From: Leptidea sinapis
Taxonomy: Eukaryota; Arthropoda; Insecta; Lepidoptera; Pieridae
Length of the DNA: 64,000 nucleotides
Assembly: GCF_905404315.1 (NCBI RefSeq)
Contig: NC_066279.1
Coordinates: forward strand, 5,468,501-5,532,500
Reading direction: 5' to 3'
Every line of letters begins with the position of its first letter. Position 1 is the first letter of the stretch. Made by a program: the position numbers and the translations under genes. Below the pieces are notes generated by a model that was not told where the DNA came from, did no database searches, and was given only the letters and a program-made list of their open reading frames with translations. Shown in pieces: positions 34,930 through 46,679 of this stretch.

Positions 34930-35118
34930 GAAAACCTTTTCTACACAATGATATATTTAATACAATATACTAAAACATACATAAATACATGTAAACATCC
35001 ATGACTCAAAAACAAACATCCATATTCGTCATATAAATGCTTGCACCTACCGGGATTCGAACCCGGGACCTCTAGCTTAGTAGGTAGGATCGCTAACCAT
35101 TCGGCTATACATGTTGTC
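34930..35118 (-). mobile_element. tRNA-derived SINE (type 2), copy 3, tail-truncated
   Basis: Complement of the head at 35044-35116 (CCTACCGGGATTCGAACCCG, AACCATTCGGCTATAC) and part of the body; the conserved tail seen at 25200-25260 is missing. Confidence 0.7.
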
Positions 35119-36334
35119 ATATTCGTATACTATATATGAAAACATACTTCGCCAGTTACAGAAAGCATATTATTTAAAGTTAATGTTTCGTTATATCACA
35201 TGCTATCTTTGACTGTCAAAATGAAAAAAGAACTTTTGTAACTGGCAGACTGTCTAATTAATAAACACAATGTAAAGTAACTACAAGTTTAATATTAATA
35301 CTCCTAATGTCATGTAATTCTGTAGTGACAAAGGTGAGATACTTAAATACATTTTTTTTAAATATTGAATAACATTACTTCGATTTTATACTTACTTACT
35401 TACTATACTTTAATAAGAGACAAAGTTCAAATCACTTATCATTCTGATTTGTATAAAGTATAATTTCATTTTACAACGGTTAAATTGTGAATTTCTTACA
35501 TTAAAACATTGCCTCCTTTTGCAGTGAAAATTTATTTAGGTGTTCTGAGCACATTATTTTAAGGGTATTGAATGAGATTAAGCCGTCACGCTCGTTCAGC
35601 TCCAGTCGACTAAGAAAGACTCGATCGGTGTCCATAATTTTATTACATATGAACCTACCCTTGTTTTACTTACTATTACTTACCGTATACTACAAGTAAA
35701 AAAAACCATCGAATTAGATTCTGACAAGTGGACCGAGGGTCCATGCTGATGAAATAGCAAAAATAAACAGTGCACTAAATTCTTCATTCACACTTGTGGT
35801 AAGTACTCTGTATTCCAGAAACCGTCTCAAAACATTTTTTCAGTTGAAAAGAGATGAAAAAAGACGCTTGATTCTTAAAGCTCGAGGGTATGACTTCTTA
35901 TGTTGTTTATTTCAATCTGATACCGTTCATAGGAAAAAGGGTACATGGTAACAAGACGAAGGGTCATCAAAGCGATCCTATAAATAATTTTTCTAGGTGA
36001 GGTGCACGTTTAAATTTTAAATTTAACTTCTCTTTGTATATCCTTGGGGTAATTATCACTCCTGCAATATTTAATTCAAGGGTTAATTCAATATTATCTT
36101 CTGCTATTATTTCACCAGCCATGGCACAATTCTATGCCAAAAATTCTTTGTTTCAGGTAAAATTTATTATTTATTTATTTGAATTTTTTTTAACTAAAGA
36201 GAATATAGACCTATAATGTTGTCTTTTGCTATTATTTCTCTCGTAATTGTGCCAATAAATGCCAAAAATTCTTTTGTGAGATAAATATATTATTTATTTA
36301 TTTGATCTATTAATTCTTGCAATTTGTCTCAATC
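35119..36334. other. Spacer without recognised genes
   Basis: AT-rich. Two related blocks at 36110-36180 and 36225-36300 (TTCTATGCCAAAAATTCTTT / TAAATGCCAAAAATTCTTTT) suggest a local duplication of about 115 bp. No coding region supported. Confidence 0.4.
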
Positions 36335-36500
36335 GCATACAACGGTAGTCAGTTGGGTCCAGTTCTAGCAAATACGGACGATGTAGATGGGTTTTAAAAT
36401 GTGGGTTCTGTAGAGTTCAAAGGGTTTTACGAGCCGTGTAAGGTGTTGCATTATCAAGAAGCAATTATGGTCAAGATCGGTTCAATCGGGGCTGTATGAC
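36335..36500 (-). pseudogene. Second mariner-type transposase remnant
   Basis: The minus strand reads LLDNATPYTARKTL, then HRPYLLELDPTDYRCMRL, closely following the mariner pattern L.DNARPH.A....L......HPPYSPDLAP.DYHLF. The second catalytic Asp (in DNA) and the LDPTDY Asp are still visible. Heavily decayed and different from the copy at 530-1090. Confidence 0.6.
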
Positions 36501-36529
36501 TGTAAGTTTCGTCATCATTGTCCGAAATT

Positions 36530-36960
36530 CATCGGTGCTATTTTCATAATTTCAAAATCATTGACGTTAACTTCCGACCCTATCCCCATTTTGCTCTAAA
36601 TTGATATTCTATCAACTCCCTGGAACTACGACAAGCTCGCTCTATGTTACCAATATTGTTCTACTAAATCTAAAGTATTTCTTATAGGTATACTCTATTA
36701 TATGATATTTGAAGCTGTGTACTCAACCAAACGTGAAAATTTTGCAGAATACGCATCCCACAGACAATTGGCGATCTATCTTGTTACGAATATATAAATC
36801 ATAATTGATTTCCCTAAATCAAAACGTAATTGCACCACAGTCGGAACTGAATCGTTAATTTGTGTTAGAAGAATACGATATTTAACTTTTTCACATAAGG
36901 TCGCTTCGATCCTATTCCCGTTTTTGTTACGAGAAAAGACCTACAGTACAATAGACATCT
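36530..36960. repeat. Dispersed repeat, copy 2, with intact empty site
   Basis: Uninterrupted counterpart of 9355-10245. At about 36745 it reads ATTTTGCAGAATACGCATCC, with one copy of the 8-bp target CAGAATAC. Next to the mariner remnant, possibly part of the same old element. Confidence 0.7.
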
Positions 36961-37993
36961 GCTGTTATAGTTTGATCGGATTTGAGGTAGTGAATTACAT
37001 CATGCAATAACCACTAAACAGTTCTTCTCTGGGGTACTATCATTTTTCTATGGGAAGCTTCGCTCGTCATTGTCGCTTCTAGTTAACCATTGTAAAGGAG
37101 CTGCTTTTCACCACATGTTACAATTCGCACCAAAATCTCTTCAATTCCTTGCGAACTTGTTAAGTCAAGATTCAACTCGTTGCTTTCTGTGTAGGTCGGT
37201 TAAAATATGTGCAACCAATATTTAAAGTATTTTATTGATGCATATCATACTTGCTAATAGTATAAATCGGTAAAGTATTTATGATTCGGCATCGCGCTTA
37301 TTCCTTGGTAGTTGGATGTGAATCGGCTTCATCGCTCTTAACTCATCATATTTTACGTTAGCGTATGGTCTTCCTCTGCGGAAACGATATTGTTACTAAG
37401 CTATTTCTACTGTGGTAGTACCACATTGGAATTCATCAATTACTCAAAATTATCCTCCATCTTTACTTTTAAAGCCAAGCGGAATAAATTTGAAAGTCGA
37501 ACAATCCAATGTTGCACATTATTTTGTTAAATCTAGAATGTGTCACTCTGAAGTATTTCCATGGATTTGTTTCTATCCAAATAAGTCAGAATACTAAATA
37601 ATAAATACATACTAAGCCCCTATTGTAATAGGAAGGGTAAAATACGCCTCCAAATTTAGATATATTTAAAAAATAGTATCTAAATCTCGCAGCAAGTCAA
37701 GTCCAATTTTATTTCATAATCTCAATTTGATGCAGGAAAAAGAAATATATTATATCTATAAGCAAATAATGCAAACTAAGGCTTATTTCAAAATAACTAT
37801 CATTACTATCTTAATCGGAATATATTATTACTCATGAAACTTTCATTCGAGAGTAACAGCCTAAAGAGAAGGAAGTAGGATCCATCCGGGATAGGATAAC
37901 ATCATTTAAGACAATAAAACAATTAAATACCCACCATGAAGTGATAAATGTAGTTGTGTGTGTACGCACAATTATAATGTGCATGTGTGTGTT
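36961..37993. other. Upstream spacer of gene B
   Basis: No gene or repeat I can name. The last few hundred bases before 37994 are the presumed promoter region of gene B. Confidence 0.4.
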
Positions 37994-38018
37994 TATAAAT
38001 AGGTAAGTGGTGGTCAGT
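37994..38018 (+). promoter_or_regulatory. Core promoter of cuticular gene B
   Basis: TATAAATAG at 37994-38002, the same 9 bases as upstream of gene A. A TCAGT initiator-like motif lies at 38014-38018, but only about 22 bp downstream, so the true start may be a little further on. The ATG follows at 38138. Confidence 0.6.
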
Positions 38019-38137
38019 AGTGCCCATCTTCACGTTCATACTCTGGTATGGACAGGTTTACGTCGATTGGCGCGACGATATAATAGTGACAGTGAAATTA
38101 ATTTGAACGGTGAATGGTAAAGTGAACGAGATTTATT

Positions 38138-41100
38138 ATGGCTAAACTACTCAAGATCCTGGTATGTTTTGTGAATTTTATACTGTCTTTGTAATTAAGT
38201 CATCAACTTATTAAATTTACTACTTATATCACCCAAATAATTACAATACTTAATTTTCATATGACATTAATTACTTCAAATATTTATTTCAAAATGAATG
38301 AAAGTGATGAAATCCTTAAACTGAATCTAAAAATAAAAGGCATTACTAAATTGAAAAGTACTTGTTAATTTGTATGTGACCATAAAGTACAATAGATAAG
38401 TGAATTGAATGAATTTCTTAATATTGATTTCGTATTGATGATTTATGGAAATTAATCATAGTAACACGAATCCTTCAATCTCAATATCTTAATTTGATGT
38501 CGTTATTTTAGGTGTTTCTGGTTCAAATACTTCTTTGCGTATGCCAGGAGCAAACAATTCAAGAAATTTCGGGACAAGAACAGCAAGATGTGAGTACTTA
38601 GTAAGATAACTAGAACAAATATTTCTTGCACAAAATTATATCTTTTTTTTCCATTTAAACAAACATTTAATGATATGAAGGTATGTAGATATTTATACAA
38701 AATAATAAAATACTTTCAAATATTGTCAATGAAATCTGCTATGCGATTTAAATAAGTTGACCTACCCTCACTTACACATAATATCTATCGAAAGTAAGTT
38801 GATGTTGTAACCATATCGCCCAAGTCTTGCTCACCCACTTTTCTCCAAGCCATAACTTGTTTAAATTATTGAACTAGTTATAGGTTTTAACATATTTGAT
38901 TTATTAAAATGAAAAGAGGTAAAAGTCTATAATTCGTAATACGATTTATTGAAAAGATAGTTGCATAATTCACAGCTGTCGATGAATATTCATAGCACGT
39001 GGACGTGAAATTGAAAGCGTACGATCCACTGTCATTGACATTGAATAGCATGATACCGTTACACGGCGCATGCGCCTGCTCGTCTTGAACTTGATGAAGA
39101 TGGCCGCCAGCAAGCGACATTAACACAAGTTGTGTTTACAAACATAGAAACTAGTTTTAATGAAACACCAATTAAGTATTTAAGTAGAAACGAAGTGAAT
39201 CGAAGTGAATCGAACTATAAGTGAGAATACAAGGGCAACTACAGCTTAATTCTGATTGAATATTTATTTTAATAGGATTTTGAAAATATAAGCCTCGCCA
39301 TCACTACTTATCTTAATAGCTATTCTTTCTCGGGGCTCATTCCCTAAGTCGAAGTTTCCTCTATGGGACGCATTAAACCAATTAATATGCTCGAAGCTTT
39401 CATTAGCCGTATCCAACCAAACATCCCGGCTTCTGTGCTACAAGCACCTTGCTTAGTGCAGAGCCACCACTCAGTTCAAATAATCAACAATGTGCTTAAA
39501 TATTTAAATATTCATAATTTATATTATAATTAAGTGTATCGTGTTAACTCTAATTACTTTATAAGTATCATAATTTTGGCAATAAATTTACTATAATTAT
39601 ATTGCAAGCTGTTTCAGCTACGTTAGTTCCACGCCGGAACTCGTATTAAAAATACTCTCATTTCAATTTATCTTTACTTATAAAACTGAACGAAAAAACA
39701 ATTAAAACTCTTACATTTTCTAAATACAGAATGTGTAAAACATTCTAGCTGTTGTGTAGAAAAGTTTTACCCTGAAATTTCGCACCCAAAACGTTTTATA
39801 GTAATCCAAAAAATAAATGACGCCAAAACAACAAATTCATACTTAAATCTCAATTATATTGCAGGTTGTTTTACAGTATGTAGACGTTGAAGCAATAATG
39901 ACGTTATTCGAAAGCGATGAAAGTGTCCATTGTAATTTATTGGCTTACCAGACAAATTAACGTCAAAACTCTTTTGTTGCACTAGAACACACACGTTGCG
40001 AATTCTAATTTTATGGAAACAATTAAATGAATCATTGACTATTCAGACTTTATAATATCTTTGAACATGCAACGAACAGTTGTTAAAAGTAAATATCACA
40101 CGAAGTTCATTGATTGCGGCTTATAAGACGGTGATAAGATAAAACAGAAATTATTAAATATTGGTAATTTTTTATGTTTCAGAATAATCCAAGCTATTCA
40201 TTTGGTTATGGGGTATCGGATATACGGACTGGAGATATTAAAACTGTTTGGGAAGAAAAAGAAGGTGACACTGTTAAAGGTTGGTATAGATCTAATTAAA
40301 TACCATATTAATATTATATTTCTATAAAATTTAGTAATATTATGGTTTTACTTTTCACAGGTCACTACAGTGTGATAGAACCAGATGGTTCTATGAGAAC
40401 TGTAGAATATTCGGCTGGACCGAACACCGGATTTACAGCAGTAGTTAATAATGATGGAAAACAAAATGAAGCAGCGATAAATTCAAATTTACCAGAAGCG
40501 ATGGAAGATAAGGTCCTTAGGGACTATGATAGGTACTACGATTTTTCAGACGATGCTGACGTTGATTCACCGTACAGAATAAAAGAGAAAAAAAGAAACA
40601 AGCACCCATATGACTCTTTATTTAAAGATTATTCGTATTTTAAGCAACCGAAGTATCCTGCAGACCAACTTAGTGAATATTCTCATAGTATTTCTATAAA
40701 ACATCCTCTTGAAGATACATATGACGGACCTGCTCACAGTCACACGGGCTACGGATCAGATCAAAACTGTCATAAAAAACATAAAGTTGAATATTTTGGT
40801 CATGTTCCTGACTTGGACTTTAGAAAACAAAAGTATCCACCAATTTCTGACTCATATAAATACGAACATGATAAATACAAAAGTGAAGCATCGACTATAG
40901 ACGAAGAAAAATTTGTCTACCCATATAAACAGAAATTACACAAACCATTAAAACATGGTGAATACGCAGAACCTCCATTTAAATATGGCTTTTCAAATGG
41001 ACAGGAATTTCCTTCAGCTGAAGGTTATTCGGATTACTCAGCTCCGCGGCCAAAGAAAAAGTATAAGCCACATAAGAATTTAGATGACTTTGGTAATGTC

Positions 41101-41340
41101 GATGACTATGTGCTTGTACCTAAGAGAAAAGTAAAGAAACCACCTAGAATTATTGAATCACCTGAATATCAAGAAGATGAGGAATTTGACCAAAGAGTTC
41201 CTTTTTCAGGATATGAAGAAGATTACGAAGATAGGTACCTCAAGCCTCCTCGCGCTACTACGGCTAGCCCAAAAGAAGTAGTAAAGAAAGTTGTAAAGAA
41301 AAAGCCTGTTATTAACCTTTTGGATATATTTGATATTTAA
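38138..41340 (+). CDS. Cuticular protein gene B, CPR family with long Lys/Tyr/Asp-rich tail, 4 exons
   Basis: Predicted 392-residue secreted cuticle protein. Exons: 38138-38161, 38512-38589, 40183-40279 and 40361-41340 (stop TAA), 1179 nt in frame; introns of 350, 1593 and 81 bp, phases 0, 0 and 1. Signal peptide about residues 1-20 (VFLVQILLCVCQ). The RR chitin-binding domain is residues 39-95: YSFGYGVSD, TGDIK, EGDTVKG, EPDG, RTVEYSAG, GFTAVV. After it, residues 96-392 form a hydrophilic tail full of Lys, Tyr, Asp, Glu and Pro. It ends in a Lys/Val-rich stretch followed by PVINLLDIFDI. The mature protein has a single Cys (QNCHKK), unusual for RR proteins. The third exon joins at 40361; the methionine at 40342 lies in the intron and is not a start. 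The tail is far longer than in neighbours A, C and D. Function of the tail is unknown. Confidence 0.92.
38930..39130. promoter_or_regulatory. GC-rich block in intron 2 of gene B with regulatory-like motifs
   Basis: Stands out from AT-rich surroundings. Motifs: CAGCTG E-box (38973-38978), CACGTG E-box (38996-39001), palindrome GGCGCATGCGCC (39065-39076, like an NRF-1/Ewg site) and AAGATGGCCGCC (39097-39108, close to a YY1/Pho site). The minus strand has an 79-codon open frame ending near two AATAAA-like signals, so a retroposed fragment is an alternative. Confidence 0.35.
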
Positions 41341-41497
41341 ATAGATGGATACAAATTAGTATTAAAAACGTGCTAGTTTAGGAGGACGTAAAATTATAAA
41401 GGGTTTTGTTAAATTAATTACTCTTGCCAAAACTAAAGTCTGATTTAATAAACTATAAATGTAGATAAGGTTGAATGTAAATATCTCGTAGTTGTAT

Positions 41498-41534
41498 AAT
41501 AAAGTTATGTGGTCTGTTTAAACTAAAAAATAAA
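41498..41534 (+). terminator. Polyadenylation signals of gene B
   Basis: AATAAA at 41498-41503 and again at 41529-41534, about 160-190 bp after the stop of gene B. Confidence 0.6.
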
Positions 41535-41589
41535 TGAGTTGTTTTATTTATTATTTGAATACTATGTTAATGAAAATATTCAATAAAGT

Positions 41590-42008
41590 AGGCTGGATCA
41601 CTTGGCGATGCGTAGAGATATCGCTTCATTGTGTATCTTCTACCGCATTTATCACGAGGAGTGTTCTGATGAGCTGTTTAACCTGATTCCTGCCACCGGA
41701 TTCCACCTTCGCACGACACGCCACAAGTTAGGATATCATCCCCACCATCTGGATGTGTGGCGGTCCTCCACAGTGTGGTTTTCAAGGATTTTTCTTCCAC
41801 GTACTACAAAGCTGTGAAATGAGCTTCCTTGTGCGGTGTTTCCGGGACGATAAGGAATGGGATACCTTCAAAAACAGCGCGTACACCTTTCTAAAAGGCC
41901 GGCAACGCTCCTGAAATTCCTGTGGTGTTGTAAGAGATTGTGGGCGGCGGTGATTACTTAACACTAGGTGACCCGTAGGCTCATTTGTCCTCCTATTCCA
42001 TAAAAAAA
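41590..42008 (+). pseudogene. Jockey-type LINE 3-prime end, copy 5 (longest)
   Basis: Reads MRRDIASLCIFYRIYHEEC, SDELFNLIPATGFHLRTTRH, KLGYHPHHLDVWRSSTVWFS, then the frame breaks before the RFSR...PRTTKLWNEL part; nucleotide match continues to GTGATTACTTAACACTAGG and an A-run. Starts just after the 3-prime end of gene B. Confidence 0.75.
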
Positions 42009-42859
42009 GCAGAATTAAGTTGAGATGGAAAAACTGATACAGAGCTAAGTGCGTTAAGAATATTCAATATCCTTTTGGCAAATTAGCGTGTTATAGAATA
42101 TCGTGTTAATGCTGTTGAAATAAATTAACCATTACTCATTTGACACTAAATAATAACCACAAATCGATTTCCACTGTTCATATATTATGCGGTTAAGTAA
42201 TGTTCTAAAACGCTCTGATAACACCGATATTCTAGTCATGTCTTATAAAGCATTTCAAAACAATTGTAACTGATATGCGTATGCTAACAACTCAAATTTA
42301 CTTGTATAAATAGAAGTTAACATATTTTAAACAAAAAACCCAAACGAAGCTTTTCATTTAAAATATTTAAAAATAACTCTCGTGAAAAAACAACAGTAAA
42401 GCTTATAAAAATATATGTAGTATGGACAAACACTAATAATATCAATTTCTAATATCGACTCAATTACATGTTCTAAAAGAGAGCGTTAAAATCGCAATAT
42501 TTTTTGTTTTAGTTCGATCCAATTAAATTTGACAGACATGAAATGCGATTGCGCAAGTGATCTCACAAAGATAGTGAAAGTAACGAAACTGGAGCGAACG
42601 GGAGTGTCTATCTGATATTACTTCGCAAGGACGTTGAGGCTATTTTTATTTATACGAAAATTCAATATTATCAACACAACAAAAATGCTATTACAATAAC
42701 TTTATGAAATTAGCGATATTAATATTTTTCTTAAAGCTACTTCATGGATATTTTTTATTTATACATAAAATATCGCTTCGTTAAATATTAATCAATTGGT
42801 ATCATTTATTTTCTTAGAGAAGATTAATTTAATATTAACAAAAATTATATTATAAAGGC
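42009..42859. other. Spacer without recognised features
   Basis: AT-rich apart from 42520-42650. Nothing supportable. Confidence 0.4.
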
Positions 42860-43085
42860 TAGTGTGTGTGGACAAGTCGGTTGCGGGAGACCTCGTGGGA
42901 CATTCGTCGACCAAATTGGGGACATTTGTAAAGGACCGAAGCACCCGAAACCGGCGAACATGTATGAAAAGAGTAATGAATGTAGAGGAAGCGCGTGAGG
43001 TTTGTAAGGATAGAAGCAAGTGGCATTCTATTGTCTCTGTTTACCCCGACGGGAAACAGGCGTAAGCGTGTGTGTGTAAGCTATT
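42860..43085 (+). pseudogene. Probable LINE RT tail with GT-rich end
   Basis: Frame reads CMKRVMNVEEAREVCKDRSK and WHSIVSVYPDGKQA, then stop and a GTGTGTGTG run. The VEEAREVCKDR.KW pattern resembles the last residues of RTE-like LINE proteins. Only this tail is present. Confidence 0.45.
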
Positions 43086-43330
43086 TTTTTAACTGTTATG
43101 TAATAATTTGTGAAAAAAAAAGTACCTTTAGGGAATTAAACTACAGGATTGGATAGGACAATAAAAGTAGCTTGAAGTTATCAGATGGTAAGGTATGAAT
43201 GTTGCTCATGTACAATTGCAGCACCAGGCTACAGTTATCCATGTCATATCGTCCTCGAAGTCCCGCGAAGGTAAGTTGTACGATCACAGTAGCACCTGGA
43301 GGATTGTTCCGATGATACAGTGGGAGACAC

Positions 43331-43629
43331 CAGTGGGAGGCTCCATTGCACAGGATGCCGGCTAGATTATGGGTAACACAATGGCGATTATTTCTGCTGT
43401 GAAGCAGTAATGTGTAAACATTACTGTGTTTCGGTCTGAAGGGCGCCGTAACTAGTGAAATTACTGGGCAAATGAGACTTAACATCATATTTCTCAATTA
43501 GAAGAGGCGATCATAATTTTAAGGATTTTCAAGAATCCGGAGCGGTACTGCATTGTAATGGGCAGGGAGTATCCATTACCATCAACTGAACGTCCTGCTC
43601 GTCTAATCCCATATTTTCATAAAAAAAAT
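43331..43629 (+). repeat. CAGTGGGAGGCT repeat, copy 4
   Basis: Near full length, from CAGTGGGAGGCTCCATTGCA to the A-run after TTTTCAT. Confidence 0.75.
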
Positions 43630-44110
43630 AGGTTGTATAGGAAAACCGAAAAGAACAACCTTCAGATAGACATCTCGCTCCCCTCTTTGGGATATGGAAA
43701 ATACATATTTCATGTTTTCTTACTAAATTTAAAAATGATTTTTGCAAAGCGTGTTCTTCTGGCAAATAGGAAAAATACATCTGAAAGCCAACCACATGAT
43801 CTGTAAGAATATTAATTTATTAGGAATTATGGTGCTGCAGACAAAGTCGTGGTTAATTATAATTTAGTGTATAATAATAATTCGAGCAACATGTGTAAGG
43901 ACATTCACACAATACGTGGGCGCGCCCATGACACCGCCACATGTCGCAATATCAGCTTATACCGACCGACACACATGACTTGACACTCTACTATCACCTT
44001 TAAGGAATGTAGTGCCATTGTCTACCTACAGTATCTCATAGCTGTTACCCGTGACTTCGTCTGTATTTACCAGTATCACCATATTATTTGGTGCTTCACT
44101 GCTGTCACAT

Positions 44111-44383
44111 TTTTTTTATGAAAAAAAGGGACGAGACGGGCAGGACGTTCAACTGATACGCCATGCCCATTACAATACAGTGCTCAGGATTTTTGAAAAA
44201 CCCATAAATTCTGAGCGGCACTACCGTTGCGCTCGTCACCTTGAGACGATAGATAGTAAGTCTCATTTGCACAGTAATTTCACTAGCTACGGCGACCTCC
44301 AGACCGAAACACATTACTTACAATAAGCGCCGTTGTGGTACCCATAATCTAGCCGGCTTCCTGTGCACAGGAGCCTTCCACCG
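44111..44383 (-). repeat. CAGTGGGAGGCT repeat, copy 5
   Basis: Reverse copy starting with a T-run and ATGAAAAAAAGGGACGAGAC and ending CACAGGAGCCTTCCACCGG. Imperfect direct repeats (GGTGCTTCACTGCTGTCACAT-like) lie on both sides at about 44080 and 44418. Confidence 0.7.
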
Positions 44384-44589
44384 GTAAGTCATTATTCACC
44401 AATGCTACCATAATAGCTGGTGTTCCAATGCTGTCACATATATACTTATAAACAAAACAATCATAATATATCTGTCGTCACTAAGGCAGCCTTCGTAAGA
44501 AAAGTTTTCGTTCGACCGTTCCTTCTCCGACTTACTTTGCAAATCCGACTATCATGAAATAGTTTTTCATTTTTCGGCCTAATATATAG

Positions 44590-45048
44590 TTTACTAACTT
44601 CTACCCGCGACTTCGTCTGCATTGAATAGTTACTTTGGGCAACATTTTTTATTTTTAAGGATTCTTTTAAATTAATACACAATATATAAACTGTTCTTTC
44701 TGCTCTTCTATGATAGAACGCATATCCCTTGTCAATGTGGACAGTCTCTTTAATAGTATTTTCCTGTGAACTTTAATCTCCTTTTTCATCTCTACGTAGG
44801 TAAAAGTTTCAAAAATGCTCGAACAAATGCTTATAAATTATTTCTTATCAAGTGTATGGTTTTATACTCGATAGGGACGAATTTCCCTCCCAAACCCCTC
44901 CATTTTTTTTCTTTGCAATAAAGCCTATGTCCTTTTTTTTCAAGATCTAGTCTCTCTCTGTACTAAATTTAAACAGAATCGGTTCTGTGGTTAAGGCGTG
45001 AAAGCGTAACAAAGATACATTCACATGAATAATATTAGAAGGGATGGT
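44590..45048 (+). repeat. CCCGCGACTTCGTCTGC repeat
   Basis: Starts ACTAACTTCTACCCGCGACT and ends AAGGCGTGAAAGCGTAACAA followed by AATATTAGAAGGGAT. Head and tail match a common class of insect LINE-derived repeats as I recall them; no coding left. Confidence 0.55.
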
Positions 45049-45290
45049 TGATGAATTTTCAAAATCTGTTCTGCCGAACAGATTCTGGATCTACTGATCC
45101 AGAAATTACCCTCTTTAATCTCACAAACTTTAACACTTTATAAGATAAAATATTAATATGAATATAAAATTCAAAAATAAAATTGCGGACCACTATTTTA
45201 ACAAAGACCTTTCAGTACTATAGTGGTTTTTACAACTAAGCTGTAATGTAACACGGAAAATCATTCTATCAAAATTATATTTATTTTTAA

Positions 45291-45480
45291 CCTACTTTAA
45301 AAAAGGAGGAGGTTCTCAATTCATCGATATTTTTTTTATGTTTGTTATATATATTTTGTATTTTTTGTATTATTTGTATAACTGTTTGCTTAACTATATT
45401 ATATTTTATATATATTTTAAAAAAAGTTTTATATTGTTTAGTATTATTTGATTACGTTAATAACATCAAATTAAAATTAA
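45291..45480 (-). repeat. AACCGACTTC TIR element, partial end copy
   Basis: TTTTTAACCTACTTTAAAAA and GGAGGAGGTTCTCAATTCAT correspond to the complement of the right end of the element at 4263-4767; the rest runs into very AT-rich DNA. Confidence 0.4.
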
Positions 45481-45986
45481 ATTAAATAAATAATTAAACA
45501 GACGTAAATTACTGGTTGGCTCTGTACAATGTTTCCTAGTGAGCCATACAGAGAAATTTATTACATTGAGTTTTTTATTTATAAGAAAAATATTGTGAAA
45601 ATGATAAGAGAGAGTAAAGGATCAAATGAGTGCCAGATAAACCTTGGCTAGATTTAAAATACGTATCAAATATATGATCCAGAGTCATTACTAACGACAT
45701 ATTATGGTCATGGGTGGCAAAACTCTGAACTGTACTGAACTGGGATCGAGTTTCTTTTTATCAACATAATATGCGATAAATAATCGTTTTTTTGAGTTAG
45801 CCATCAACGAGCAACATACAGACTTGGTAGGTTATTACTTCGAGTTGGTAAGTCTTTTATTAGGCGATGTGTATGCTTTTACAACATGATCCTATTGTGA
45901 CGCCCTGGGTCTTTTTGAATGAGTTATAAGCTCAGGTTATATTGGCACAAGAAATAAAATTATTCCTACGGTGCTAACTATAAAAT

Positions 45987-46153
45987 TCAAATAAAATTTT
46001 AAAATTTAATATCATGAACGATACAGGACTCGAACCCGCGATGTCCCGCGTTCCGTATGTGTCCTCTTCAAACCGAGCCAATCGTTCTTTGCAAATCTTC
46101 TGTGCTTTAAAAATGTTGTGTGCTTTGTTCAACTCTCAGGTTGTTGGTTCATC
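45987..46153 (-). mobile_element. SINE-like element with internal cloverleaf, copy 2
   Basis: Complement reads as in copy 1: TTCAACTCTCAGGTTGT on the right, tRNA-like block 46016-46087 (GAACGATACAGGACTCGAAC), AT-rich end on the left. The anticodon arm is degraded. Confidence 0.65.
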
Positions 46154-46402
46154 TTAAGAGTAGAGTTGGAAAGTTGAAGATATTATGTGTGATATGAAGA
46201 AGAAAGTTAGCATAACAAATGACTTAATTTTTTTTTTACACACAATTAGGTGACCTTATCGCTATTAAGAGATCTCTTACAGGTAAGCTAAATGGTGCGG
46301 GGGATTTTATTTATAAAAAACTTGACACACTATTAGAACTTTTGATTAGTAAATGACAAACGTAGTCAATGACATTACATATCACATTGTATTACCTATA
46401 TA

Positions 46403-46679
46403 TCCTTTGCACAGAATGTCCCAGAATGTGGCACCTATATCTGCCGTGAAGCAGTATTGTATAAGCATTATTGTGTCGGTCTGAAGGACTCCGTAGCTAG
46501 TGACAGTACTGGGCAAATGGGACATAACATCTTATATCTCAAGGTGACGAGTGGAATTGTAGTGCCACTCAGAATTTTTGAGGCTTTTCAAAAATCCTGA
46601 ACGGCAGTGCATTTTAATGGGCACAGCTTATTAATTACAATCAGGTGAACGTCCTTATCGTTTCGTTTGATAAAAAAAC
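46403..46679 (+). repeat. CAGTGGGAGGCT repeat, copy 6, head-degraded
   Basis: Matches from CTTTGCACAGAATGTC to the A-run at 46673-46679. An open frame starting in its tail and running to 47040 (131 codons) has no recognised motif. Confidence 0.65.

Noticed and set aside
40342..40360. Start of gene B at the methionine at 40342
   Set aside because: These bases are the end of an intron (AG at 40359-40360); the upstream exons give a signal peptide and the first half of the RR domain in frame.
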